The notes: generated from the sequence alone by a model not told the origin. Counted from the first letter of the stretch, positions 11,536 through 24,714 are shown. The stretch: 64,000 bases of DNA from Artemia franciscana (GCF_032884065.1 NC_088868.1:37192867-37256866); one strand, 5' to 3'. A program made the numbers and translations.

Positions 11536-11715
11536 AGCAGCTTGGTGCAGCGGAAGCGCGCTTGGCCCATAAACCGGAGGCGGGTGGGTAAAAACCACTA
11601 GCTGCTAAATTTTTAATTAAGCTGCTAAACTATTAAAATTATCAAAATTAGATAATTTTGTCGGTTTGAATTTATTTATACAGAAAGCGAGAAAATAAAC
11701 ATGGAAAATTATTAT
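11536..11715 (+). repeat. Initiator-tRNA-derived SINE-like element, copy 2 (diverged)
   Basis: The tRNA-like head (11,536-11,607) keeps the 72-nt length, the acceptor pairing AGCAGCT/AGCTGCT and the CAT anticodon. The anticodon stem and D/T arms carry several changes, so it is not expected to be a working tRNA. Downstream text matches copy 1 through gataattttgtcggtttgaatttatt.atacagaaagcgag and ataaacatgg. Both copies are preceded by taac. Copy 2 runs straight into the foldback cluster. Confidence 0.6.
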
Positions 11716-12850
11716 TAAATTACATACACCATGGATTGTAGAAAAACGTACAGAATTAATATGAAAAAAACTTCGTTTTCTTAAGGAGTTAAAGAGGCTG
11801 TGTCCCAAAGTCGGACCTTTAAACGTACAGGAATTAGGAGAGGCAGTTGGGGGGCTGCCGCCTTTCGAACCCCCCCTTTTAAAGACTATTTTGTACAGGT
11901 TTTTTGTTGTGGGGAGCTGCCGCCCCCTAACCCCCCACTCTTGGCTTCAGAAAGGCCCTCTTTTAATTAACAAAAAATTGAAATGAATGAATAATGGAAT
12001 AACTTCGAAAAATGCTAAACACAAGAGGACAGGAGAACTATTGCGCCGAAACTAGTAATTAGTAACAATGAAGTTGACCACTCCATTTACATTTTAACAT
12101 AATTATTGAAACTGTTTCCCAGACACAGAGCACACAAGCTAAGATCTGGGGGCGAGGGTAGGGTAGCAAACTAAAACCTATTTTGTATTCTTTGTTAATT
12201 AAAAGAGGGCCTTTCCGAAGCCAATAGCGGGGAATTAGGGGGCGGCAGCCCCCCACAACAAAAAACCTGTACAAAAGAGTCTTTAAAAGCAAGGGGTTTG
12301 CCTCTCTTAATAGTATTCTTATAGTCCTAATAGTCTAATAGTCCCATGTTAATTTTTGAAATTCTTAAAAGTTACGAATATCAACATTCAAGTACATCAA
12401 AATAATCAACTCGGCACGGCGAGAATGACTGCAAGCATCCAGCTCCATTCCAGAAAGAATTATTAAATTACATCCACCATGGATTGTAGAAAAACGTACA
12501 GAAATAAAATGAAAAAAACTTCGTTTTCTTAAAGAGTTAAAGAGGCTGCGTCCCAAAGTCAAACCTTAAAACGCACAGGAATTAGGAGAGGCAGTAGGGG
12601 GGCTGCCGCCCCCCAAACCCCCCGCTTTTAAAGACTCTTTTATACAGGTTTTTTGTTGTGGGGGACTTCATTGTTACTAATTACTAGTTTCGGCGCAATG
12701 GTTCTTACAAGCGGGGGGTTTGGGGGTGCAGCCCCCCTACTGCCTCTCCTATTTCCTGTACGTTTTTAGGTTCGACTTTGGGACGCAGCCTCTTTAACTC
12801 TTTAGGAAAACGAAGTTTTTTTCACTTTATTTCAATTAAACATAACTATC
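11715..12850. repeat. Foldback repeat cluster with GC-rich cores
   Basis: Four related segments alternate in orientation: about 11,720-11,965 (direct), 12,150-12,300 (inverted), 12,470-12,660 (direct) and 12,665-12,835 (inverted). Shared text includes attacatacaccatggattgtag, cttcgttttcttaa.gagttaaagaggctg.gtccca and a ggggggctgccgcccc core. The segment taattagtaacaatgaagt at 12,055-12,075 is the reverse complement of 12,664-12,684. This resembles nested foldback or MITE-type elements. Frames at 11,617-11,808, 12,059-12,292 and 12,365-12,562 on the minus strand are embedded in the repeats. Confidence 0.7.
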
Positions 12851-13186
12851 ACAATGGTTAAATTTGGTCGTCAGTAGAGGCTATTGTTACTTTATATTTC
12901 TTATGCGATGTAAAATTTTCAAACAGGAGAAACGTCTTCTTTTGTAAGCCACTGGAATTATTCACAATTCATTTTATTAGTTTTTGCTATTCTTCTCATA
13001 TAATCCCAACTGGTTTGAAAATATAATGAATACAAGCTCAGAAAAAAGTAGACAATTTCTTACTCAATGCAAAAATATATTGGAAATATTTCACTTTTTT
13101 ATCTATTGCGTTCAACTTGTTTCAGAAAAGTTGTCAGTCCAGATGCCTTATTAAGCTAAATTCAAAGGTAGCTCCTTCTAACTTCA
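12851..13186 (+). other. Upstream flank of the first recognised exon
   Basis: No coding signal. It ends in text resembling a 3' splice site: cttctaacttc (branch-like) about 20 nt before ctcag at 13,196-13,200. The exon that follows may therefore be internal, with its true start in an unseen upstream exon. No TATA box or initiator was identified with confidence. Confidence 0.4.
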
Positions 13187-13636
13187 ATGCTGATGCTCAG
13201 TTTTAAGAATAATTTGTTAGTGAAGCCTAAAAACTCTAAAATTACGATGACTCTGGCTGATAATCGTAAATGGCCTAAATGTATTTTGTATTGTAACTAT
13301 AAGCAAAAGCTTGTGAAAATTGGACAAGTACAGTTTTTTATTATACTTGCTTTCTGCATTTTTTCGCTTTATTTTTTAGGATTTAAGGATTCTAAAATGT
13401 GCTCATCTTTTGAACAGATGGTATTGAAAAAAGTGAAAATGGACAGTGAATGTCTAATCAAACATATAAGGTCTTCAAAAGTTCTTGCTCCATCTGCGGA
13501 GCCATATAATCTCACCAAGAGGATCAATAGCAACCTTACTAGTTCCGATTCTCCGGACTCAATTCAAAGCTTGAAAAAGGAAATAGATGCTCCCTGGGTT
13601 CAAGCTCTTATAGCAGTGGAAACATTTGTACCAAAG
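13187..13636 (+). CDS. Star-like FkbM-family membrane protein, exon 1 of 3
   Basis: Exon 1 supplies residues 1-150 of a predicted 401-residue protein. A basic N-terminus is followed by one hydrophobic segment (residues 48-66, ending FCIFSLYFLGF) that would make a type II membrane anchor. A linker with SAEPYNLT (residues 103-110) resembles the PYNL segment before the domain in Star-like proteins. The exon ends at CCAAAG|gtac in phase 0. Joining 43,341 directly completes the expected transition into the domain (VPK then RGQRTFLECGALDGE). The family is known from Drosophila Star, which assists EGF-ligand trafficking. Which paralogue this is, and whether it acts likewise, is not shown. The start at 13,187 is the first ATG; a splice acceptor at 13,200 or an ATG at 13,241 are alternatives. 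Confidence 0.75.
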
Positions 13637-16616
13637 GTACTAGGCTTTTATAATCTACAGTTTTTTTTTGTCTATCAACGTCTTTTGAGTATTTATTAAA
13701 TATGAATAATTCATAAGGAGTTTAAAATCGTCATTATTTACATCAGGAGTTTAAATCTTACCTTCAAAGAAGTATTTATTTTGCAAATATATTTTGATAT
13801 ATTACGCCATTTGAAATCTAGACACTGAAAAAAACGGCAAAAGTTTACTATTAGTTACTATTTTTAAACTTGCTTCTTTTTTTGTCTTCAGATATTATAT
13901 TAAGGTAAATTTCTAATTTCATTTCAACTAATCTGTAATTAATCAATAATCTGTAAATAATTCAATTGATCAGTTTTGTCTTTATTGAAAAAGCTAAATG
14001 GTTTCGTTATCTTACAAAATGGTTTCATTATTTCTTTTGCCTTCTGGAAAGGTATAACAATTATATCATCGAACAAAATGTCAGTTTTTTTGTTTCAGCC
14101 TTTCATTTTAAGAGAAAACGTCATATCATACTGTATCAATAATAACTTGAAATGTTATCAATGACAGATGTAGGGTTCATTGGGGACTGAATTTACTTAC
14201 ATGAACTAATCAAGTGAGCATAAATATATTCTGTTAAAGGCTCAATTTACAGAAGAAAAAAAAACTGTAAACTATTTCAAAAAGCATACCAAGAGAAAGA
14301 CTTTATAAATCTAAATATGCTCTAGAAAGTTTGAGCCTAAAGCTTTTTCAATTTCTTAGGTATTTCTAGATCCTAGTCATACAAAACTAAAAAACACTGA
14401 AGATTTGTCAAGAAAGGTGACAACGAAGAAATATATTTTGATCAATATGAAATAAACACTGAACAAACCGAAAAACTTCATCCTGTAGAAAATTATCTTT
14501 CTAATGCTTCTTGAAACCTTTTTTTCACCCTCTTATCACTCGTTTTGTGCTCATTATTAAAAAGTTATCTGCAGAATCTGTCACTAAATTCTTTATTTCA
14601 GAGAAGTATCAATTTTTTTCTCTCATCAGAAAAATGGTTGAGGTTTTTTCACTAAATTGACTAGATACCATTATTAAATATTTAATTGGCTAGCTTTGAG
14701 TTCTGTTCATGATGCATATTCATCAGCAGTTTTTCAAAAAGAACCAAAGGTCATTGATCTGACCATGATAAGAAGAAAAAAATCGGTTGGAGTTAATTGG
14801 AGTTAAGAAATCGGTTCGAGTTAATATGCTAAAAGGGGAAGAAAAAAAAACACTTCCAATTGTCGAAAAATGGAACCACTTTTCTTAAATTGGATTTGAT
14901 GTTAATGTCCAGGACGAAGGGTTATGTCTTCAAGGTTTTCTGTACTTTTATGGATTATAGTGCTACACAATCAAATTCACTGCAGAAACGACTCTCAAAA
15001 CTCCACAATTCTAGACAAAGAAAGTGGAACTGAGCCACATTTTCAAATAGTCTACTAAGTCAAATGTGGTCAGTCACCCGGGTACCATAGATAATCTGTG
15101 GTCAATTTCTTTGAAAAATGTCCAGTGAATCCCTCGCTGTCTTTTGTAGTACCCAAACTTCAAAACCATACCATACCTTGACCAGGCAGCAATTTTTATA
15201 ATCTGGTATTTTTTTGTCCATACTACTTTTTGAATTTGTGGAACAAAACATAAAGTTAAGATTTGCCTTAATCATCTCTTCTCAAAATGACTAATGATTT
15301 TTATCACACAACTAAAGCCAAATATAACGTGGTCCCACTGGAGGCTATATCAGAAGAATTTACTAGTGTTTGAGGTCACGAAAATTTTGACTCTTTAAAC
15401 AAGACATTTTTTTCTTTTAGTTTTTCTTCAAGGACTAAGGTGGAAGCGAAAAAACTGAAATTACTCTCTTTGCACCAAACTCTGGTGAAAATTATTAGAT
15501 TAGCGTATTTATAAGACAAAAATAAGTAATTAGAAATAGAAATGACCGTATGCTATTTCTAGTAAATACGTCTTGTCGTAAATAAACAATGAGACAACTC
15601 TGGCTAATCATGACAAAATGGAAAATCCTTAGTCAGGAAAATCGAAACAAGGATAATTAAAGCCATTGAAAATATATCGGTCGAGACGTCCACTTTACCA
15701 TCCTCCATGCACAATTAACCCATAAAATATAAATCAAAATGAAGAAAAATTTCAAAAGATAGTATATAAAGAAAAACATAAGAACATACCGTACGATATA
15801 TTTTTAATCGTAGTATTTATTTTAAGGTTTGTCTTTTATATTGTCCTGTTGACATATATTTGTATATTTGATTTTTTGTCTACAGGAAGAACGGTTCTCT
15901 AGAGGTCTCAAGCCAAAATTTTCAGAGTATTTTATGCTGTTTTTTCATTGGTCGTTACTATCCATGTCTGTAAGAAAATACACAAACACTATAACATTAT
16001 TAAAAACCGAGAGAAAAACCTGATTTACATAAGCGTAAAAAGACGCAAAGCAAAAGATATAATATTTGCTTTTGGTTATTTTACCTCTGGGTTTGAAGGT
16101 CATTCTCTATTCATTTGAAAACTAATGAGGATTGACTCCCTATCTTGACCCTTTGATTTAAACTAGTAAAAATCAACCCTTCGAGCAATGTCTGTTTTAA
16201 GTACAGGAGAGAAATAGTCTTAAAGTTGGCTAAACCATCAATGTTTCATGATTGTTGGTGTATCAGCCTTGCGTTGTTTATAGCCATGTACCAAAACTAG
16301 TACATGATTCTCATATACCAGTTTTTGTAGTGAATATCAGTCTTGTAAAGGTCAATAAGCAAATTGGCAAGGTATACCACCCATTCAATTTTTTCAGTTA
16401 ATGAAGATAAAGAATAAAGATAAGGAAGATAAACCAAGAAATATGTAGAAACTACAAATTCAACATATTTCCTGGTTGTACAATCAAATATCAGACTCTT
16501 CTCACAGGGGGGGGGGATGACTGCACATTATGACGAGACTATATACGGTGTGTTTTTTATACCAGTTTTGTATTGATAAATCTGAAAGTTTTTCGGGACA
16601 GACGTTAAATGGCTCA
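13637..16616 (+). other. Intron 1, proximal part, nothing recognised
   Basis: AT-rich sequence directly after the exon 1 donor. No frame above about 65 codons and no protein motif or tRNA was seen. A 10-G run sits at 16,507-16,516. Confidence 0.5.
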
Positions 16617-16759
16617 CGTCCTTTTATCTTCATGTTTGAGTCGGTATCTAGATGAAAACTTTTTCTTTATATTGGTGCATATTTTACCATTCAACCCGTC
16701 CTTTTTCTTCATGTTTGAGTTGGTATCCAAATGAAAACTTTCTCTTTATATTGGTGCAA
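16617..16759. repeat. Two-copy 80-bp tandem repeat at the palindrome edge
   Basis: Two units begin at 16,617 and 16,697 (cgtcctttt...cttcatgtttgagt.ggtat) and both end ctttatattggtgca. The second unit ends at 16,758, immediately before the outer breakpoint of the giant inverted repeat at 16,760. The pair is not present on the right side at 26,535. Confidence 0.75.
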
Positions 16760-17399
16760 GTAAGTCATCCCCAAAGACATAGTTTTTATGGTTTTCGACT
16801 ATGTTGAACAAAATGGCTATCTCAAAATTTTGATCCGTTGACTTTGGGAAAAAAATGAGCGTGGGAGGGGGCCTAGATGCCCTCCAATTTTTTTGGTCAC
16901 TTAAAAAGGGCACTAGAACTTTTCATTTCCGTTAGAATGAGCCCTCTTGCAACATTCTAGGACCACTTGGTCGATACGATGACCCCTGGGGAAAAGAAAA
17001 AAAAAAAAAACAAAAAAAAAAACAAACAAATAAACACGCACCCGTGATTTGTCTTTTGGCAAAAAATAGAAAATTCCACATTTTTGTAAATAAGAGCTTG
17101 AAACTTCTACAGTAGGGTTCTCTGATACGCTGAATCTGATGGTGTCATTTTCGTTAAGATCCTACGACTTTTAGGGGGTGTTTCCCCCTATTTTCCTAAA
17201 TAAGGCAAATTTTCTCAGGCTCGTAACTTTTGATGGGTAACACTAAACTTGTTAAAACTTATATATTTGAAATCAGCATTAAAATGCGATTCTTTTGATG
17301 TAGCTATTGATATCAAAATTCAATTTTTTAGAGTTTTGGTTACTATTGAGCCGGGTCGCTCCTTACTACAGTTCGTTACCACGAACTGTTTGATAAGCT

Positions 17400-18307
17400 C
17401 TATATGACATTAATTAATTCTCTGCCAAAACCATGTTTGAGTACGGCCTTACTTAGCCACGGTTTTGAATTACCTAAGACGGTGCATACATGTTTCAACG
17501 GCAGGATCAATACAAGACACAAGTCACCCTGGTTTTTGGCACTTTCCGGGTAATATACTGAAGCGACTTCAATACAAGAAAAGCAACAAGGAAGAGATTT
17601 TAGTTTGCAAATAGCCCAGATTACTTTATGAGCTCGATCAAATAATTCATGTAATAATTTACAGGGGATGTCTTTCCGTATGTACAAGGCAACACCTCCA
17701 CCTAGTCTATGCTAACCTCGATCAGCACGTGTGCTCAGCAAAATTTTGTAGCCTGCCATTTGACCTTATAACCTATCAAGATTCCACGTTTCTGTAACTG
17801 CAATAACTGGGATACTATTTTGACAGAAAATAACCTCAAATTCTTCCATTTTGTTACATAATGACAGGCAGTTTATAACGAGAAAATCCGGCATTCTATT
17901 TTTGGAATTAAAAGTCACTGACCTTAATAAGGGGGGAAGCTGATCACTACTAGTCGAAAAAATTGGAGCCTGATTGAAAGGAATAAGAGATGGCATATTG
18001 GCATTTGTAGAGCAGTCTATCTTGACAAGGATACGTTTATGGGGTGAGGTTTTAATGCAAAACTGGTTGATCTTATTGAAATGATAACTAGGATCATCAG
18101 CTGACCTCGTTTGCCGCCACGCTTGCTGAATCGTTTCCGCTTCTTACGGTTAGACAAGAGCTCTTGGGGCAGTGGTCTGTCATTTGGTGTTCTTCCGAGC
18201 AAATTTAATGCTACGAGTTTTGCAAAAAAAGATGTCGCCACAGTTAACTCAGGTGAATACAGTCCAAATAAGGCTTCTTTATCGTATTTGAATGGCATGG
18301 CACACAC
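17400..18307 (-). pseudogene. Non-LTR retrotransposon 5' fragment (left-arm copy)
   Basis: This is the mirror of the 24,987-25,894 fragment, read on the minus strand, with the same stops and the same truncated endonuclease. One visible difference changes a His to Tyr in the HSPE/YSPE stretch of the first frame (18,017-18,307). See the right-arm copy for motifs. Confidence 0.75.
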
Positions 18308-18579
18308 AATAAACTAGCTTAATAGTTTCAATAACTATATAATAAACATTATTCTTTCGTCATATTGCCTGAAACAGGCACATTTAAGCTAAACTTAAAA
18401 TTTGTGCCAAAAAAAGATGGCGCTATAGTTAATTCAGGTGGACATAGTTCGACTAAGGCAACACTATCATATTTCAGTGGCATGGCACATAGACAAACCT
18501 CGGAGTGTCAATAACTATATAATAAACATCATCCTTCTGTTAGATTACATGAAACAGGCACAATTAAGCTGAACTTAAA
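18219..18579 (-). repeat. Approximately 175-bp tandem duplication in the non-LTR leader (left arm)
   Basis: Mirror of 24,715-25,075. Two diverged direct copies both run from ttcagcttaa.tgtgcctgtttca through ttattatatagttattga and tgccatgcca to catcttttttt.gc. The second (inner) copy lies just outside the ORF1-like frame. Confidence 0.7.
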
Positions 18580-21190
18580 ATGGTCTCTGTGACTGCTGCA
18601 AAGACTGCCTGTACAAGACCTGTTGAAACAGCAAATAAATTTATTTTGAAGCAGTGACGCATATGCTCTCCAATGTCCATTTCACTACTGAATGGTCTAG
18701 CCATTTGAATGGGGGTTAATTTGTTGGCCTTTCAGGTATAAATTCTCAACAAGAAAGATACGATACGTGATCATGATCATATTATTACTCTTATTTTATC
18801 GATGGATAATCCTTGAAAGTGAGCTCCTAGTAATGTAATTTAAACATTAAACGACAATACTTTCTATTGGTTTTCATATACAATTCCAACTAAGATTTAA
18901 ATTTCATACTACCAGCAATGATACGACTACACAGACATAAAGTTGGCAGTTTATCGTATAAAGTCATTAGAAAAAAGCAAATCTTAGATTTTATTGGGAA
19001 ATATTTTGAAAATGGGAAACAGCAGTGGACCGAATTCATTTTTTGATTTTTTTAGGTTCTTCCCCAGATCCCTTAGTGAATTTAGTTTATTAGAAGAAAG
19101 TCATGGTTCTTATGGTTTTACCATCCTTGAGGAAAGCTTTCAGTAGGATTAACAGTGTGATTTACTAACGTATAATGGCAATAACCCATACAGTAATCAC
19201 AATTCCACTTCAACGTTAAGTGAAAAAACTTTCGTCTTATAATTGATCAATCAAATCATTCTGAAAAGGAACAGGAGACTAATGATCCTGTTGCTTTGTC
19301 CAGGAGACTAATAAACTGGACTTACTGGTGAAAATTCGGATGCATATTTCCTAAATATGAGCTCCTTCTACCGTCGTTTCTGTCTGATAAGGCTATTCCA
19401 TGTGGTAATTAAAATGGGTTGACAATTTTTCTATTTTGAGATTTCTTGTAATATACCGTTGTCGAGGATAGTGAATCTTAAGAATGGTTTTTGGAAATTG
19501 AAAATAAAATTCCAGTAGAACTCAATAACCCAATATAAGATTTTTTTTTTTTACTCTTGCATGGACAAAACAGGTTCTAAGGCCTATTTGATTCCATGCA
19601 ATATCTTATTAATAGAGTATGGGTGTATGCACTGAACAACTTCAAAACCAAATATTATTTCCAATCTCCAAAAATAACTAAACATTATTGCAGACCTTGT
19701 CCTTTAAAATGGATGATTTCGAATGGTTTTGAAGTCGCAAATATCCATAAAGCCCACCGTTTTGATCAAAAAATGAAATAAAATGCTCGTTGGAATTCAT
19801 AAGCTATTGGGAAGCAAATACAAAGACATTATAATGTCAGCCTTTGGTAAAGATTGCAATAGTCTTCAAAATTGCAGTCCTTGCGACGTTGTTACCTATT
19901 AAGCAAAAATTGTGCTCAAATAATTGACGAGCAAAATTTCACATGGTTCACCAGCATAGACTGGAATATTGCCTCTTTACATAAAAGAAAAAGAAACGAT
20001 GTTTTTTTTTTCCGTCATAAAAATATGTTCTTGATATGTTTTTACTTTAATAAATTCCCATGATTAGTTTTGTTATTCTTCATTTCTGGTTAAACCTGAT
20101 GAATACTACCAAAGGGGGCTTCAATCTGGCAGTTAAAAAAAATTCACGTTCCAATTTTATTACCAAGTGTGTAGGTGCCAATTCCCAGTCAAGAAAAAAG
20201 TTCCAGCTTATAATGGAGATACAGATTCATTCTACTTAAAGCTAGAACTAATTAGCTGGTTATGATAATTTAAACAACATTTTGAATGAACCTTCTTAGC
20301 TGTATTATTGATTTATTTTGACTATGTTATGGACCTAGACTATTTTTCAGCTGAGTTAAGCAAAAATAATAATGTTTGCGCATTCAGCAATTCTTAACTC
20401 TATTCAATCTAACATTCGATCGGGGATTGACTAAAATTTATTATTGGTTATGTAGTAAAGTTTTCTCCTGAAAATATTCTCAGAAATACTAAAGCTTATT
20501 TATGGGCAGAAAATATACCCTGGTAGCAAAACAGCTCAAATGAGACAGGGTGATTATGTCTCCATTTTGTATGCGACAGACTTGATTTATTTGCTTTGGA
20601 AGTGTGAAAATGAGGAGTTAATATTGCTGACTTATATATTTATTTCACCCAATGTATTACCTGATATTCATGCTGTTTCTTATCACACATTCGCTCCCAA
20701 AATTTGAGCTCTAGGTTGTGCTCTTTGCTTCATGAAAGAAAAGGTAGTAGCTTATGATTTGAATTTACCCTCACTTATCCATTCTATATACTAATCCCCA
20801 TATTGAAATCACCGCCACCTTTATCAGGACCATGGAATGCAACTCTAATGATTATTTCAACCATATATCCAAGGGTTGTCCTCAGCAAAACAAATAAAAG
20901 TGAGAAACATAGAATATAAAAGAACTCACATTAGAATAGAGTCTTCAAAACTAAAAGTATTTTCTCAAAATAGTTCCAGCATCAAAACTTAAGGGAAGTT
21001 CAACCAGGACTCTGGTATCAAGATCTTCTTTGCAACAAGTAAGAGTGTAACTAAATGCTTGATATCTTCGCTTAGTTAATATAATAAGCTGTAAATATGG
21101 TTGTCTCCTTTTCCAGGTAAAAATCAAAACTTTTAGTATAAACGGGAAAAGAGACCCACAGTAAAATTCGCCAAAACTCACGCTAATATC

Positions 21191-22105
21191 AAGCTTTCCA
21201 TTTGGATTGATGGTTGGTGGCCGTTTTGAGGCCAGGTTTTGATATAAAAAGTAAGGCAATATCGTAGTTTAGAAGTTTTTTTTTTGGTTGGTTATAATAG
21301 CGCTGATTTCATTAATGTACAGTACAATAGAAATAAGTCATTAATACGTCTAAATTTGATTCATTAAAGACCAGTGATATTGACCCAGGTTCATGTTGGT
21401 AGATGCATAATAATTTTTTGTTGTTGTAAAATTGAATAGAGTATTCTATATTATTTTCAGTGTTTAGTTTCTAAAATTTTTAAACCTACAGGCTTGCAAC
21501 CTCACTTTGTTCCTCTATGAACTAAAAGTAGTGTTAATTGTATGCTTAAAATTAATTCTAAATCTAATGATCTTGATAATATTAGTGCTCATCATTAACG
21601 CTGCAATTGTACAGCACTAGCTTCTCAGCTCCAGTTACTTTTACAGTTCTTTTTAAGTTTGTCAACAGTGTTCCAGTTCAAGTTTAAGTTCCTTGTATTG
21701 AAATTGAAATAAAAAGAAATCAGTAACAACGTCCATATTTTCACCTTATTGAAATCCAGCATAATAAATAAATTGTTTATGACCCACTTCTAAAGAAAAC
21801 AAGTGTTCTTATTGCACTAGAAGGGATTAAAAAGGCCGTTAAAACACATTATGACACTGAAAAACTATACAAAAATATATTATTGTTGGCCATCCTATGT
21901 AATTTCAAACATACACTTTGGAAAGAAATATTCAAGCATGGCATCCACATTGAATATGTCAATTCCATTAAAAACGCTGTTTAAATTTAAACAAAGGTAA
22001 AGCACAAATGTCAGATGTAGTTAAGCAGATAACAAAGCAATATTTATCCAAGGTCTGCTCCCTGGCGGTAAACAAGAGGGGAAGAAATAGTCTAAAAATA
22101 AAAAA
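21191..22105. repeat. Loop of the inverted duplication, completes unit X
   Basis: The 915-bp loop is unpaired in the palindrome, but its reverse complement matches 30,165-31,080 of the third copy nearly throughout (for example ccgccagggagcag versus tgccagggaacga, and the tacataggatggc block). The left copy is therefore the longer one, and the right arm is truncated at 22,106. The boundary lies in an A/T-run that also marks the start of the third copy. Confidence 0.8.
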
Positions 22106-24714
22106 GATATTAGCGCGAGTTTTGGCGAATTTTACTGTGGGTCTCTTTTCCCGTTTATACTAAAAGTTTTGATTTTTACCTGGAAAAGGAGACAACCATA
22201 TTTACAGCTTATTATATTAACTAAGCGAAGATATCAAGCATTTAGTTACACTCTTACTTGTTGCAAAGAAGATCTTGATACCAGAGTCCTGGTTGAACTT
22301 CCCTTAAGTTTTGATGCTGGAACTATTTTGAGAAAATACTTTTAGTTTTGAAGACTCTATTCTAATGTGAGTTCTTTTATATTCTATGTTTCTCACTTTT
22401 ATTTGTTTTGCTGAGGACAACCCTTGGATATATGGTTGAAATAATCATTAGAGTTGCATTCCATGGTCCTGATAAAGGTGGCGGTGATTTCAATATGGGG
22501 ATTAGTATATAGAATGGATAAGTGAGGGTAAATTCAAATCATAAGCTACTACCTTTTCTTTCATGAAGCAAAGAGCACAACCTAGAGCTCAAATTTTGGG
22601 AGCGAATGTGTGATAAGAAACAGCATGAATATCAGGTAATACATTGGGTGAAATAAATATATAAGTCAGCAATATTAACTCCTCATTTTCACACTTCCAA
22701 AGCAAATAAATCAAGTCTGTCGCATACAAAATGGAGACATAATCACCCTGTCTCATTTGAGCTGTTTTGCTACCAGGGTATATTTTCTGCCCATAAATAA
22801 GCTTTAGTATTTCTGAGAATATTTTCAGGAGAAAACTTTACTACATAACCAATAATAAATTTTAGTCAATCCCCGATCGAATGTTAGATTGAATAGAGTT
22901 AAGAATTGCTGAATGCGCAAACATTATTATTTTTGCTTAACTCAGCTGAAAAATAGTCTAGGTCCATAACATAGTCAAAATAAATCAATAATACAGCTAA
23001 GAAGGTTCATTCAAAATGTTGTTTAAATTATCATAACCAGCTAATTAGTTCTAGCTTTAAGTAGAATGAATCTGTATCTCCATTATAAGCTGGAACTTTT
23101 TTCTTGACTGGGAATTGGCACCTACACACTTGGTAATAAAATTGGAACGTGAATTTTTTTTAACTGCCAGATTGAAGCCCCCTTTGGTAGTATTCATCAG
23201 GTTTAACCAGAAATGAAGAATAACAAAACTAATCATGGGAATTTATTAAAGTAAAAACATATCAAGAACATATTTTTATGACGGAAAAAAAACATCGTTT
23301 CTTTTTCTTTTATGTAAAGAGGCAATATTCCAGTCTATGCTGGTGAACCATGTGAAATTTTGCTCGTCAATTATTTGAGCACAATTTTTGCTTAATAGGT
23401 AACAACGTCGCAAGGACTGCAATTTTGAAGACTATTGCAATCTTTACCAAAGGCTGACATTATAATGTCTTTGTATTTGCTTCCCAATAGCTTATGAATT
23501 CCAACGAGCATTTTATTTCATTTTTTTATCAAATCGGTGGGCTTTATGGATATTTGCGACTTCAAAACCATTCGAAATCATCCATTTTAAAGGACAAGGT
23601 CTGCAATAATGTTTAGTTATTTTTGGAGATTGGAAATAATATTTGGTTTTGAAGTTGTTCAGTGCATACACCCATACTCTATTAATAAGATATTGCATGG
23701 AATCAAATAGGCCTTAGAACCTGTTTTGTCCATGCAAGAGTAAAAAAAAAAAATCTTATATTGGGTTATTGAGTTCTACTGGAATTTTATTTTCAATTTC
23801 CAAAAACCATTCTTAAGATTCACTATCCTCGACAACGGTATATTACAAGAAATCTCAAAATAGAAAAATTGTCAACCCATTTTAATTACCACATGGAATA
23901 GCCTTATCAGACAGAAACGACGGTAGAAGGAGCTCATATTTAGGAAATATGCATCCGAATTTTCACCAGTAAGTCCAGTTTATTAGTCTCCTGGACAAAG
24001 CAACAGGATCATTAGTCTCCTGTTCCTTTTCAGAATGATTTGATTGATCAATTATAAGACGAAAGTTTTTTCACTTAACGTTGAAGTGGAATTGTGATTA
24101 CTGTATGGGTTATTGCCATTATACGTTAGTAAATCACACTGTTAATCCTACTGAAAGCTTTCCTCAAGGATGGTAAAACCATAAGAACCATGACTTTCTT
24201 CTAATAAACTAAATTCACTAAGGGATCTGGGGAAGAACCTAAAAAAATCAAAAAATGAATTCGGTCCACTGCTGTTTCCCATTTTCAAAATATTTCCCAA
24301 TAAAATCTAAGATTTGCTTTTTTCTAATGACTTTATACGATAAACTGCCAACTTTATGTCTGTGTAGTCGTATCATTGCTGGTAGTATGAAATTTAAATC
24401 TTAGTTGGAATTGTATATGAAAACCAATAGAAAGTATTGTCGTTTAATGTTTAAATTACATTACTAGGAGCTCACTTTCAAGGATTATCCATCGATAAAA
24501 TAAGATTAATAATATGATCATGATCACGTATCGTATCTTTCTTGTTGAGAATTTATACCTGAAAGGCCAACAAATTAACCCCCATTCAAATGGCTAGACC
24601 ATTCAGTAGTGAAATGGACATTGGAGAGCATATGCGTCACTGCTTCAAAATAAATTTATTTGCTGTTTCAACAGGTCTTGTACAGGCAGTCTTTGCAGCA
24701 GTCACAGAGACCAT

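Larger units (their letters stand above)
16760..21190 (-). repeat. Left arm of giant inverted duplication
   Basis: This arm is the reverse complement of 22,106-26,534 over about 4.4 kb. Paired coordinates sum to 43,294 at the outer edge and 43,296 at the inner edge, so net indels are tiny. Sample differences are single bases: 17,088 region gtaaata/gtagata, 18,247 region tgaatac/tgaatgc, and 18,783 region attactc/attaatc. From the outside in, it contains an A block (16,760-17,395), a non-LTR 5' fragment (17,400-18,600, minus) and the core repeat 'unit X' (18,650-21,190). Homology to the third copy at 30-35 kb continues past the arm through the loop to 22,105. Confidence 0.93.

Noticed and set aside
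11070..12562. Series of 60-77-codon minus-strand frames
   Set aside because: They overlap the tRNA-headed repeats and foldback segments and change with each repeat copy.
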